DNA of 64,000 bases, taken from positions 62,001 through 126,000 of the forward strand of contig NZ_RCWA01000006.1 in assembly GCF_018448905.1 (NCBI RefSeq), given 5' to 3'. The DNA comes from Photorhabdus heterorhabditis. Lineage in GTDB: Bacteria > Pseudomonadota > Gammaproteobacteria > Enterobacterales > Enterobacteriaceae. The position numbers and the translations under genes are program-made. Under the pieces are notes generated by a model. The model was given only the letters and a program-made list of their open reading frames with translations, was not told where the DNA came from and searched no databases. Each line of letters begins with the position of its first letter. The stretch's first letter is position 1. Shown in pieces: positions 43,422 to 52,190 of the stretch.

Positions 43422-43811
43422 GCGGATACGATATCCACCATATCACTATGAATATGTCGCGACAGTCATGCAGTGAAGGAATAGCGATTTTTCAAATTAT
43501 GATTCTGTCAATAAATATGAATGAATTTCAATGGGATACTTTTTTTGTGTTGTTGAATACTGTGCTGGGCAGACTTTCCCATATTATCGGATTGCCTGAC
43601 AGAACGACGGGCACAAAAATGGCTACTTATCCAGGTCGTGATTAGAGTCTAATCATGGGCCAAAAGACATACAGTGATTAGAGTCTAATCATTATGGTTA
43701 TGGGATGTTAATCAGGTTTTTGGGGTGAGCAAAAAAGAGTTTTGAATTGTGGTCACAGGCTGATAACGCAACTATCTCAGCGATATCCTTATGTCACAGA
43801 GAGAATGTACC
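43422..43811 (+). other. Non-coding stretch with twin palindromes
   Basis: No credible gene is seen between the STY4528-like gene and ATG 43812. It contains the paired palindromes at 43639-43691 and likely the promoter for the PFL_4669-like gene and topB. Confidence 0.5.
43639..43691. promoter_or_regulatory. Two identical 17-bp palindromes 36 bp apart
   Basis: TGATTAGAGTCTAATCA occurs at 43639-43655 and again at 43675-43691. Each copy is an 8-1-8 perfect palindrome. The 36-bp offset is about 3.4 helical turns. They lie 120-170 bp before the PFL_4669-like gene. Candidate uses are an operator for an ICE regulator or a ParB-binding centromere; neither can be chosen from sequence alone. Confidence 0.65.
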
Positions 43812-44510
43812 ATGACTGAAACTAAAGAGACACATGCTGTTCGCTCAGGCGCACTGCATTCCTCACTTACCATTGAGTTGCATACTCATTACGCTATCAG
43901 CCTGTGGAATGGTCGCCGGGATGAAAGCAGCAAAAAGAATAAACCGGTGATTATTAGCATGCCACGATTTTTCTCACTAGCCGGTCGGATCAGTCAGGAT
44001 TCCCTGATAGATAATCCGTATGCCGATATGGCGATGTTGGCACTGGAAACTAAGCTTGCTTCTGCTCATGACCAGATGCAGGCGGCGTTAGCGGAACTGG
44101 TGGCTACACTCTCGGGGGTACCTGCTCAGATCCATTTATCTGAGATTGCCTCTGTTGCCCCGCTCAATATTGGTGTCTACAGTCGCACTCCTTTGGGTTA
44201 CCGCTGTGTTTGGCTATTAGTGGGTTACGATCAACTGGTGATGAAAGTCTTGCAGGCGCACCATTATGCGCTGATTTCCCGTCAACAATGTGACGGGTTT
44301 TTAAAAAAAGGGGGACACTGGGTACGCCAAATCTACGGTGCTGTCCAGCCGTACCGTAGTTTTGCTGTTACTCGTGACGATATCCTTTCCCAAACCCCTG
44401 CCGGCAGGGAAGCTATTACCCGTTTGGGGCTACCGGATGAGGCTGTTATGCGGGGCGAAAAACGTTCTGTTTTTTCTCCTGCATTAAAAAGTACGGTAAA
44501 GCAGAAATAA
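43812..44510 (+). CDS. ICE protein, PFL_4669 family
   Basis: This protein of about 232 residues matches the PFGI-1-class ICE family PFL_4669 (TIGR03761). Recognisable parts are MPRFFSLAGRISQDSLIDNPYADMAMLALE (~residues 55-84) and VYSRTPLGYRCVWLLVGYDQLVMKVLQAHHYALISR (~120-160). Function is not established; it is conserved next to topB in these elements. ATG 43812 is chosen because AGAGAG lies about 10 bases upstream; the ATG at 43791 has no such site. The gap to topB is 3 bp. Confidence 0.82.
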   Translation: MTETKETHAVRSGALHSSLTIELHTHYAISLWNGRRDESSKKNKPVIISMPRFFSLAGRISQDSLIDNPYADMAMLALETKLASAHDQMQAALAELVATLSGVPAQIHLSEIASVAPLNIGVYSRTPLGYRCVWLLVGYDQLVMKVLQAHHYALISRQQCDGFLKKGGHWVRQIYGAVQPYRSFAVTRDDILSQTPAGREAITRLGLPDEAVMRGEKRSVFSPALKSTVKQK

Positions 44511-44513
44511 GCG

Positions 44514-46544
44514 ATGAAACTGTTTCTGTGTGAAAAACCGTCTCAGGGGCGGGATATAGCGGCGGTATTAGGTGCAACAAAGCGCGGGCAGGGGTATTTA
44601 ACGGGTCCGGGGGTGACAGTAACCTGGGCAATTGGGCATTTACTGGAAACTGCCAGCCCAGAAGTTTACGGGGAGCAATATGGCGCTCCCTGGCGGGCGT
44701 CAGTGTTGCCGATATTGCCGGCCTCCTGGCAAATGGTGGTCAAAAAGGAGACGGCTGACCAGTTTACTGTTATCTGTCGTCTGCTGAAACAGGCAGACGA
44801 AGTGGTGATTGCCACTGATGCTGACAGGGAAGGCGAGGTTATTGCCCGGGAATTACTGGATTATTGCCAGTTTCAGGGAAAAATATCCCGTTTGTGGTTG
44901 TCTGCTCTGGATGAGGTGAGTATTCGGGCGGCGCTTGCTAATATTTTGCCCGGTGAACAAACGGCATCGTTGTATTTGGCGGGGCTGGGACGAGCCAGAG
45001 CTGACTGGCTCATTGGCATGAATTTTACCCGACTCTATACCGTGAAAGCCCGTGAATGCGGATATAGTGACATTTTGTCTATTGGACGTGTTCAGACGCC
45101 CACTTTGGCACTGGTTGTCTTTCGAGATCAGGAGGTTATCGCCTTTACGGCTAAACCTTATTGGCAGGTGGTGGCTGACCTTCAGTTTGACGGACGAATT
45201 TTCCGCGCGGATTGGGTACCCGCTGCGACTTATTGCGATGAAGAAAAACGCTGTATTCATCAGAATGTGGCACAGACAGTGGTTAAGTTATGCCAACAAA
45301 CTGGTACGGCTACTGTCCTGGAAATCAATACTAAACGGGAAAAGCATGCGGCTCCGCTGGCATTCGATCTTGGCAGTTTGCAACAGACGTGCTCAAAAAA
45401 ATGGGATATGGGAGCTCAACAAGTACTGAACATTGCTCAAAACTTGTATGAGACGTATAAGGCTATCACTTATCCCCGCACAGATTGTGGCTATTTGCCC
45501 ACGGTTATGCAGGCGGAAATTCCTCAAGTATTGGATGCTGTGGTTAAAAGTGATCCGGCTATGCGGATTGTGGTAGATAGTCTGGACCGGACGTTGATTT
45601 CGCGTATCTGGAATGACAAAAAAATTACGGCGCACCACGGTATCATTCCGACAAAACAGCCCTGTGATATGAATAAGATGACGGATGATGAGCGTAAAGT
45701 GTATCAGCTTATCCGTCAGCATTATTTGGTACAGTTCCTTCCTCTGCATGAAATGGATATAACTGAAGTGACTTTTGATATCGGTGGGCAATTGTTTCGT
45801 ACCCGGGGCAATGTAGTGATTGTTCCTGGCTGGAAGGTATTGTTTTCAGCGGGTAAAGATGAATCGACATCCATCGGGAAAGACGATTCTTTGGGAGAAA
45901 GTTTGCCGTCGATGGTCAAAGGCAGCCAATGTCAGGTTAATGAGGCTACTTTACGAATGTTGCAAACTCAGCCACCCGCTCACTTCACGGAGGGCACACT
46001 GATTGCGGCGATGAAAAATGCCGCTGCTTTTGTCAGTGACCCGCAACTTAAGAAGGTATTGAAGGACAATGCAGGGCTGGGAACGGAGGCTACCCGGGCA
46101 GGGGTACTGGATACGTTGTTTAAACGGGGTTATCTGACGAAAAAGGGCAAATATATCCACGCTACGCAGATTGCCAGCGAGTTGATAGCCGCGTTGCCTA
46201 CCGCGTTGACAAACCCTGGATTGACTGCATTGTGGGAACAGGCGTTGGATGATATTGCTCAGAGACAGGCGGAGTTGCCGGATTTTATGGCTCGTCAGAT
46301 ACAATGGACCCAATATTTAATGGAGCAGGTTCAGGCGCAGAAAGTCGTGATCACGCCGCCGCCTTCATTGCCTTGTCCGGTGTGTGGAGGCGTGACGCGT
46401 CAACGCCAGGGAAAAAACGGTGTTTTCTGGGGGTGTATAAAATACCCGGAATGCAGTGGGGTAGTCAGCACCGTCGGTGGAAAAAGAAAAACCAGATCTG
46501 CCCGGCATAAGAACGTACCGAAAAAACCGGCAATGACAGGGTGA
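44514..46544 (+). CDS. topB: DNA topoisomerase III (TopB-like) of the ICE
   Basis: This 676-residue type IA topoisomerase passes or decatenates single strands during element transfer or replication. The Toprim domain has EKPSQ (residues ~7-11) and DADREGE (~102-108). The active-site Tyr is in TYPRTDC (~318-324). A C-terminal zinc ribbon (CPVCGG ... CIKYPECSG, ~621-650) is present. The C-terminus is basic. It follows the PFL_4669-like gene by 3 bp. Length and motifs match ICE-borne topoisomerase III proteins; no key residue is missing. Confidence 0.93.
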   Translation: MKLFLCEKPSQGRDIAAVLGATKRGQGYLTGPGVTVTWAIGHLLETASPEVYGEQYGAPWRASVLPILPASWQMVVKKETADQFTVICRLLKQADEVVIATDADREGEVIARELLDYCQFQGKISRLWLSALDEVSIRAALANILPGEQTASLYLAGLGRARADWLIGMNFTRLYTVKARECGYSDILSIGRVQTPTLALVVFRDQEVIAFTAKPYWQVVADLQFDGRIFRADWVPAATYCDEEKRCIHQNVAQTVVKLCQQTGTATVLEINTKREKHAAPLAFDLGSLQQTCSKKWDMGAQQVLNIAQNLYETYKAITYPRTDCGYLPTVMQAEIPQVLDAVVKSDPAMRIVVDSLDRTLISRIWNDKKITAHHGIIPTKQPCDMNKMTDDERKVYQLIRQHYLVQFLPLHEMDITEVTFDIGGQLFRTRGNVVIVPGWKVLFSAGKDESTSIGKDDSLGESLPSMVKGSQCQVNEATLRMLQTQPPAHFTEGTLIAAMKNAAAFVSDPQLKKVLKDNAGLGTEATRAGVLDTLFKRGYLTKKGKYIHATQIASELIAALPTALTNPGLTALWEQALDDIAQRQAELPDFMARQIQWTQYLMEQVQAQKVVITPPPSLPCPVCGGVTRQRQGKNGVFWGCIKYPECSGVVSTVGGKRKTRSARHKNVPKKPAMTG

Positions 46545-46774
46545 GCTGATTTTTTGTTGTGTACCTAAGCTGGAGCTCTGGGAAGGTAAACTGGCTTTGG
46601 TACATTGCACCCCACGACTGCGGTTTGACAGGCAAGTCGTGCATGGATTTTCTCTGTTGTCAGTCCGGTAAACGGCTTCTTTTGAAGGGTTGGTAAATAG
46701 CTGCGCCGATGTCCCTGGAGTTTGTTGAGACTACTTAGCTTCCATCCTTGTACCATATGCCAGTGCAGATTCCT

Positions 46775-46803
46775 CGCCGTCCTTTGGGCGGCGCTATTTT
46801 TTA
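46775..46803 (+). terminator. Rho-independent terminator downstream of topB
   Basis: CGCCGTCC (46775-46782) and GGGCGGCG (46786-46793) form an 8-bp stem with a TTT loop (one G-T pair), followed by CTATTTTTT. It ends the core transcript about 230 bp after the topB stop, leaving a long 3' untranslated region or a small RNA. Confidence 0.75.
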
Positions 46804-47023
46804 CCGCTTCCCAAAAATCATTTTCCTCGTTGACAGTCTGGCCCCCTGATTCAAAAATGCGTGGGATAACTTGTTGTCTTCGGACAATCGCCAATATTCC
46901 CGCAGTCTGAGAGGAATGCCTTTGGGTGACTGCTCTCAATGTCAGAAAGGTCTGAGACTGACACTTTCGTGTGACCTGTCATAAAGCCATTGTAGCCTGA
47001 GAGATGGTGCCTGCGGGCGGTAA

Positions 47024-47140
47024 ACCCGTTTATCCTTTGGAAACGGGTATCACTGATAACAGTGATGAAGGTGTATTTTTAACTTATCAGATAGCCGGTG
47101 TCTGACACGGGCTTCCCGGCGGGAAACATCACTTCCCGCC
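47024..47140. promoter_or_regulatory. Array of stem-loops before the STY4534-like gene
   Basis: ACCCGTTT/AAACGGGT (47024-47048), ATCACTG/CAGTGAT (47049-47066) and GGCGGGAA/TTCCCGCC (47118-47140) form three perfect stems. A second TTCCCG at 47113-47118 can pair with the same CGGGAA, giving mutually exclusive folds. The array sits 50-170 bp before ATG 47194. It may regulate the gene or serve as a single-strand signal of the ICE. Confidence 0.5.
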
Positions 47141-47193
47141 CTGGGTGATGTGTTCTCCGTCGTTTCTTTTTTTCACTTCATAGAGAGAACATC

Positions 47194-47652
47194 ATGTCTG
47201 CAATTACCACTGAAAATAAATATTTCAACCTGAATATCAATGGATTGGGGTATCTCAGCAATGTCCGCAAGGTGAATGGTCCGAATGGCAGTTTTTTCAG
47301 CGCTGTCATCAATGCATTGAGTGGACCAACAGAGAATCCGTCTTATGTTCGCTTTGATGTCACTGTTGCCGGTAAGGAAAACAGTGACTTAATCAGCCGC
47401 TGTCAGAAAGCGGTTGATGAGGACAAAAAAGTCTTACTGGGTTTCACATTAAGTCAGCCGTCTACCGGGATTTTTACGTTGAACAAGGGTGAGCATGCCG
47501 GTGAACAGCGTGTCAGTTTAAGAGCGCGATTGATTAAAATTGACTGGATCAAAATCGGGCAGGAGATGGTTTATAAAGCTGAAAAACCTGAATCCGTGCC
47601 GCCTGTACAGAATCAGTCTTCGCAAAAGCATTATGCAGAGAATTCATTTTGA
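47194..47652 (+). CDS. STY4534-family ICE replication protein (DUF3577-like)
   Basis: This 152-residue protein begins MSAITTENKYFNLNINGLGYLSNVRKVNGPNGSFFSAVINALSG. That N-terminus and the FDVTVAG...KVLLGFTLSQPSTGIFTLNKGE body match the STY4534/DUF3577 proteins that precede ssb in SPI-7-type ICEs. The beta-rich composition suggests an OB-fold-like single-strand DNA-related role, which is inference. GAGAGAAC lies before ATG 47194. A 74-bp gap separates it from the split ssb gene. Confidence 0.8.
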   Translation: MSAITTENKYFNLNINGLGYLSNVRKVNGPNGSFFSAVINALSGPTENPSYVRFDVTVAGKENSDLISRCQKAVDEDKKVLLGFTLSQPSTGIFTLNKGEHAGEQRVSLRARLIKIDWIKIGQEMVYKAEKPESVPPVQNQSSQKHYAENSF

Positions 47653-47726
47653 CTGCCCCTGAAGTCTCTCCGGAGTGCATTTTTTCGGGGAATTTTTTTC
47701 ATCTACATTTTGAAAGGGAAGTTACA

Positions 47727-50592
47727 TGGCTTCACGCGGCGTGAATAAAGTGGTGCGACAAGAAGTTGTGTAATGCATTGTTTCAACAGTAAATCTGTAT
47801 GAATCCGACTATTCCATTAGTCGTAGCCTATCGAAACAGGCATCGCGGGTAACGGCTGTGTCAGAAGCTTTCGAGACAATGTAGCCCCGGAGAATTCGGC
47901 AGTTATCCGTGAGGAACAACTGTTATCTGCAAGCATCATGCGGATGGGGCGCTAGGCTGACTGGCATGATTAACATATGTGAACTGCTGATAAACATCGT
48001 CATAACGAACAGGCTAAAGATGCTGACAAGCCTGAACCAAAATGGTGCGAAAGCTGGTCATCCTTCTTACTTTTAAGGATGCATGGACATTAAGCTTCCG
48101 GTGGATAGGCAGAATCTAAACCAGTCATTTGTGTATTGCACAGAACTTGGTAAGCCTGAATTTCCGCCCTCGGGCAAGGCTAATCGTAAGATTAACTGAT
48201 GGGAATGCAGGTAGAGGATGATGGAGAAAGCGAACGCTCGTCTGTAATGGGTGAGACAGGGGTTCAAAATTTGCCCCAACATGAAAATGTGCAGACTTCC
48301 ATCTGGTCTTTAATCGTGAGAACAATTGCAAAGGATTTAATCCCGGAATGCAGTGCTATCAAATGACGCATTCAATCGACGGGATGGAGGCAGGCAAGAT
48401 GAATACTGTAAATCAAGTATCTGCGGTCTCCCACCACGAATCATGGCACGGTATCAACTGGTACAAATGTCATCGTGTGGTGAAGAAACTGCAATTACGT
48501 ATCGCGAAGGCTTCAAAAGAAGGGCAATGGAGAAAAGCGAAGTCCCTTCAACGCATGTTAACCCGATCGTTCGCAGGGAAAGCTGTAGCGATTAAACGAG
48601 TAACAGAAAATACCGGTAAAAGGACACCGGGAGTCGATAAGCAAATATGGAGCACGTCAGAAGCAAAGTGGAATGCTATTGCTCAACTTGGAAGAAAGGG
48701 ATACAAACCCCTTCCTCTAAGGAGGGTTTATATACCGAAAGCCAATGGGAATAAACGCCCTCTGGGTATTCCGACGATGAAGGACAGAGCAATGCAGGCG
48801 CTTTATCTGCTTGCTCTGGAACCAATATCTGAAGTAAATGCAGACCACAACAGCTATGGCTTCCGACCAGTAAGAAGTACGGCGGACGCAATTGAGCAAA
48901 TATTCAGGAATTGCTCCATGAGCTACTCTGCTAAATGGATACTGGAAGGCGACATTAAAGGTTGCTTTGACAATATCAACCATGAATGGTTACTTAATAA
49001 CATCCCGATGGATAAACAGGTACTCAATAAATGGTTGAGAGCTGGATACTTAGACAAAGGCGTTTTCCACACCACAGCAGCCGGTACACCACAAGGCGGG
49101 ATTATTTCTCCCGTACTGGCAAATATGACTCTAGACGGTCTTGAAAAAGAACTAAGGCAAAAGTTCGGAAAGAAAAAGTCTGAGTTTAGCAAGAAAAACA
49201 AAGTGAATTATGTTCGTTATGCCGATGATTTTATTATTACTGGTATATCAAGAGAAATATTAGTAAACGAAGTTAAACCCCTTGTTGTTTCATTCATGCA
49301 ACAAAGGGGGCTGGAACTCTCTAATGAAAAAACGGTAATAACTAACATTGATGATGGCTTTGATTTTCTGGGGCAGAATGTCAGAAAATTCAATGGTAAG
49401 CTGATAATCAAGCCTTCCAGAAGAAACCTGAAAAACGTTCTGAAAAAGATTAGGTACATAATAGACAGTAACAAAATGGCCACTTCATGGCGACTGATAG
49501 CCCTCCTGAACCCAATTATCAGGGGATGGGCGAACTATCATAAGCATGTGGTATCCAAGGAAACTTACAGTTATGTAGATGCCCAAATCTGGAGAAAACT
49601 TTGGCGATGGTGTGTCAGGCGACACCCGAAAAAGAACAAACGATGGATACGCAGAAAGTATTTCAGGTCAAGTGGAATGCGGAACTGGATATTCTTCGGT
49701 ATTGATCCTACGGGTAAGGAATATGAGTTACTGAGAGCAGACTCGATTCCAATAGTAAGACATACCAAAGTTAAGGCCGAGGCAAACCCTTATGAAATTC
49801 GGTGGGAATCCTATTTCGAGAAGAGACAGGATGAATTATGGATTAAATCCCAACGGAATAAAAGGAAGATAGCAGCAATCTGGTACAGACAAAATCAAGT
49901 CTGCCCCATGTGTGGTCAACGATTTTCCAATGAAACAGGTTGGCATGTTCACCACAAAATCAGGAAGTTAATGGGGGGAGGAGACGAAATTGACAACCTT
50001 ATATTGCTGCACCCTAATTGCCATCGACAATTACATGCGAATGAGGCTGGTTTCTTTAATAAGAAGCTTATAAAGGCTTGAGCGGTATGCGGGGAAACTC
50101 GCACGTACCGTTCTTAGGGGGCGGCGGTGCAGTAATGTGTCGCTGCTACCCGACATACTTATTGGACGATTGGGACAAGAACCAGAAGTGCGTTATCGGC
50201 CAGAGGGTGATACAGTGGCGGTATTGTCACTGGCAACATCGGAAACCTGGCGGGATAAACAAACCGGAGAGCAGAAAGAGCGTACCGAATGGCATCGGGT
50301 GGTCATTTTCGGCAAACTGGCTGAAATTGCTGGTGAATATCTGAGAAAAGGCAGCCAGGTGTATCTTGAAGGTCAGCTGCGTACCCGTAAATGGTTTGAC
50401 AAGACGAATGGGCAAGATCGGTATAGCACGGAGGTGGTGATTAGTCAGCAAGGTACAATGCAGATGCTGGGTGGCTGCGGTCAAAGCGAACCTTCTCGTT
50501 CAAGTGACCGGGGACAATCGCAACCCTCTTCGTCAGTGCCGTCCCGAGGAAGTGAACCCCCAATCGATTTTGACGATTTGATCCCTTTTTAG
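47727..50592 (+). CDS. ssb: Single-stranded DNA-binding protein, split by a group II intron
   Basis: The coding sequence is 47727-47753 joined to 50155-50592, giving 154 residues. Exon 1 encodes MASRGVNKV and exon 2 continues [19 protein letters not shown], which is the standard SSB N-terminus with no residue lost at the joint. The OB-fold core includes [29 protein letters not shown] Ser/Gln/Pro-rich linker leads to the acidic tip DFDDLIPF, the site for protein partners. AAGGGAAG precedes ATG 47727. A frame from 50137 that starts inside the intron is an artefact. The protein is made only if the intron splices. A terminator follows at 50633. Confidence 0.92.
48399..50081 (+). CDS. ltrA: Group II intron RT/maturase/HNH endonuclease
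   Basis: This protein of about 560 residues aids splicing and retrohoming of the intron. The reverse transcriptase domain includes [20 protein letters not shown] (~residues 110-130), [10 protein letters not shown] (~230) and the catalytic YADD (~273). A maturase domain X ([18 protein letters not shown]) lies near 370. A C-terminal HNH endonuclease has CPMC...WHVHHK...HPNCH (~500-550). ATG 48399 is chosen because GGAGG lies 8 bases upstream; the frame extends to 48348 without a comparable site. The stop codon reaches the start of domain V. No residue appears damaged, so the intron may be mobile. Confidence 0.93.
   Translation: MNTVNQVSAVSHHESWHGINWYKCHRVVKKLQLRIAKASKEGQWRKAKSLQRMLTRSFAGKAVAIKRVTENTGKRTPGVDKQIWSTSEAKWNAIAQLGRKGYKPLPLRRVYIPKANGNKRPLGIPTMKDRAMQALYLLALEPISEVNADHNSYGFRPVRSTADAIEQIFRNCSMSYSAKWILEGDIKGCFDNINHEWLLNNIPMDKQVLNKWLRAGYLDKGVFHTTAAGTPQGGIISPVLANMTLDGLEKELRQKFGKKKSEFSKKNKVNYVRYADDFIITGISREILVNEVKPLVVSFMQQRGLELSNEKTVITNIDDGFDFLGQNVRKFNGKLIIKPSRRNLKNVLKKIRYIIDSNKMATSWRLIALLNPIIRGWANYHKHVVSKETYSYVDAQIWRKLWRWCVRRHPKKNKRWIRRKYFRSSGMRNWIFFGIDPTGKEYELLRADSIPIVRHTKVKAEANPYEIRWESYFEKRQDELWIKSQRNKRKIAAIWYRQNQVCPMCGQRFSNETGWHVHHKIRKLMGGGDEIDNLILLHPNCHRQLHANEAGFFNKKLIKA
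50080..50113 (+). ncRNA. Group II intron domain V
   Basis: The 34-nt stem-loop GAGCGGTATGCGGGG...CACGTACCGTTC matches the conserved domain V: a paired GAGCGGTAY/GTACCGTTC stem with GAAA tetraloop in the middle. It forms part of the intron's catalytic core. Confidence 0.88.
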
Positions 50593-50632
50593 AGTTCACC
50601 TTAGATACAATTGCCAAAAATATCACTATAAG

Positions 50633-50658
50633 CCTCCGATTTATCGGAGGTTTTTTAT
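50633..50658 (+). terminator. Rho-independent terminator after ssb
   Basis: CCTCCGAT (50633-50640) pairs with ATCGGAGG (50643-50650) around TT, followed by TTTTTTATTTT. It ends the STY4534-ssb transcript. Confidence 0.88.
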
Positions 50659-50742
50659 TTTAATTGGTATGTAAAGAAGTTAAAAATGAATGGATGGTTT
50701 TGAGGATATGTTTTACCTTGAAGTTGTGTAAAATTTAAGCGA

Positions 50743-50940
50743 GGTAGGCATGGAGAAGATGTATGGCGTCAGCTCCAGACCGCAGCAGAGCGTGAGTCTG
50801 AGCTAGCTCGTTGGAAAGAGGATGAGCAGATCAATGCTATGTTGAAGCTGCTAGTATTATCTAAAAAGGATATTGAGAAAGGAGATGTGGTGACATCTGA
50901 AGAAGTGTTGATACAAAGGAATGGAGAACGTTCTGAGTAA
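50743..50940 (+). pseudogene. Gene scrap, possible antitoxin C-terminus
   Basis: An open frame without a start codon reads GRHGEDVWRQLQTAAERESE and continues ELARWKEDEQINAMLKLLVLSKKD...EEV before stopping at 50938-50940. The helical, acidic character and the C-terminal DVVTSEEV resemble ParD/CopG-type antitoxins, but the match is loose. The 5' end is absent. Confidence 0.3.
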
Positions 50941-51275
50941 CAATGCATACAGATAAGGATAAAGTTCTTTTTATATCAATTGGTTAGTATAATGTTGGTA
51001 CTTGATTCCCCGCTACAGCACATCAAAAATTGGGATGTAGTTTCAATTTAAAATATCATTTAATCAATGACATGCTAGCATCCTTGTACAGATGTGCTGT
51101 AGTGGGATATTTTAATAATTCTCCCAGAACAAAGAGTTAGTTTATTTTTAGCTAGTATTTATGAGGATGTTCTGTGGTAGGGACAGCCCAAAATGACTTT
51201 AAAGACCTGCGATTCAGGACACTGCCATATCTACAGTATTATAGAAACTCTGTATGCTGATACCTATGAGGAGCA

Positions 51276-51534
51276 ATGATGGTTTAGATAGTTATTGAAA
51301 AATGGGGGAACAGCCCGGTGGTCAGGATCCTGGAATCTGTTATGGAAAAAGTTGGCTTCAATATCGTTGATATCGTTGATGTCATTGATATTTAAGTAAA
51401 AAAATTGCTGTATCATTATTGGAGTTGTGGAAACCAAAAAGCACTCTCTTGATACTCTCCTTGGGGGAATTTCCGATGTTAACCTTCACAACAAAGCTGG
51501 TTTTGGTCCGCCAACAGGCAAAGAGCTGCTCTGA
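51276..51534 (+). pseudogene. MazE/PemI-type antitoxin pseudogene
   Basis: GAGGAG precedes ATG 51276, and the frame reads MMV, then a TAG stop, then IVIEKWGNSPVVRILESVMEKVGF, the hallmark KWGNSxAVRIP start of MazE/PemI antitoxins. It stops at about 51394. A second frame from 51427 (ETKKHSLDTLLGGISDVNLHNKAGFGPPTGKELL) supplies the toxin-binding C-terminus. So one nonsense change and one frame break have killed the gene. No mazF-type toxin is seen after it. Confidence 0.65.
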
Positions 51535-51787
51535 ATTTTTAATCTAGTTTCGAAACCCTTACATGGTTGGATTACAGTACTTAAAGTTTTGTGAGCCAGA
51601 ATCTCTCAAAAATGATATGAAATTATTTTTTTGTGGCTATTTATAACAAACGTCTCTGCATGTTAATCAGCAGAGAGGACAGGTCAATATAGCATCGAGA
51701 TTTGATAAGGGTTTTTGAGGGGTTCACTATGGATTTTATTGAAATGGGTTTGTGAGACAGGCAAACCATAGTGACCCTGAAATGTTT

Positions 51788-52105
51788 TTAGGAGGATAAA
51801 CCAAGATAACTAAACAGAGCCTTTTCGATTACCTTGGGAGCAACCTTTAAAGCTCCTGTATAGCACTCCTTTGCCCTGTCACCAAGCCATGAGCCAATAT
51901 TGTCGCCCAAGTTCTCAGGCGTGGATGGTTTGCGTGATTCTTCTGCTACTGCCTGCTTTAATTCAGCAATGTCATTATCGTTGATACCATATTCTTTAAG
52001 TTGTCGTTCAAGAGAGTTAAAGTCACCTACTGTAATGGTGTTTTGCTGGTGGATGTCACCAATGTTACCCGCACCAATTGAACCAGTGTTATCAACTGGA
52101 GCAAG
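51788..52105 (-). pseudogene. AbiTii-family gene, C-terminal half (cut by IS66)
   Basis: On the minus strand this encodes about 100 residues including GSIGAGNIGDIHQQ, DFNSLERQLKEYGINDNDIAELKQ, and a C-terminus like that of the intact neighbour at 55079-55987. It joins in frame to the N-terminal half at 54445-55028 if the IS66 element and one copy of the 8-bp target duplication are removed. Confidence 0.85.
52098..52105. repeat. Target-site duplication of IS66 element (left copy)
   Basis: GGAGCAAG at 52098-52105 is repeated exactly at 54445-54452 on the other side of the element, as expected for the 8-bp duplication made by IS66-family elements. Confidence 0.9.
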
Positions 52106-52190
52106 GTAAACGTCCGGTCATCTCACCTTGTTCTTCCTCTCCGGCCCATGCACGCTACTGCTTCCTTATCTTCACCTGGAGACTGACACC

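Larger units (their letters stand above)
46545..47193. other. Long intergenic region with terminator and hairpins
   Basis: No gene is supported on the plus strand. A minus-strand frame of 124 codons (46565-46939) overlaps a clear plus-strand terminator at 46775 and lacks a recognisable domain, so it is not called. The stretch carries a terminator and a set of stem-loops at 47024-47140 (listed). Confidence 0.5.
47754..50154 (+). mobile_element. Group II intron inserted in ssb (2401 bp)
   Basis: The 5' end GTGCGAC fits the GUGYG consensus, and the 3' end is ...CTACCCGAC, fitting the AY end. Domain V lies at 50080-50113 (GAGCGGTATGCGGGGAAACT and on to CGTACCGTTC). Domain VI follows, with a likely branch A in CTACCC seven bases from the 3' end. 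A hairpin at 48059-48081 (CATCCTT/AAGGATG) presents TACTTT (48068-48073), which can pair with the last six exon bases AAAGTG, as EBS1-IBS1. The intron encodes its own reverse transcriptase. Insertion lies between codons 9 and 10 of ssb. Confidence 0.92.
50659..51787. other. Cargo stretch with eroded antitoxin genes
   Basis: The stretch between the ssb terminator and the AbiTii remnant holds two readable scraps (50743-50940 and 51276-51534) and no intact gene. Lower GC and many stops suggest decayed accessory DNA. Confidence 0.5.

Noticed and set aside
43448-43645. 65-codon frame before the twin palindromes
   Set aside because: No ribosome binding site or known domain, and it runs into the palindrome; more likely non-coding.
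46565-46939. Minus-strand 124-codon frame after topB
   Set aside because: No recognisable domain or ribosome binding site, and it overlaps a convincing plus-strand terminator at 46775-46803.
48399-50081. Reverse transcriptase as part of a retron or diversity-generating element
   Set aside because: Maturase and HNH domains, a domain V, and exact exon joints in ssb fit a group II intron instead; no template or variable repeats are seen.
50137-50592. SSB read from a start at 50137
   Set aside because: The first six codons lie inside the group II intron; the true gene begins at 47727 and is split.
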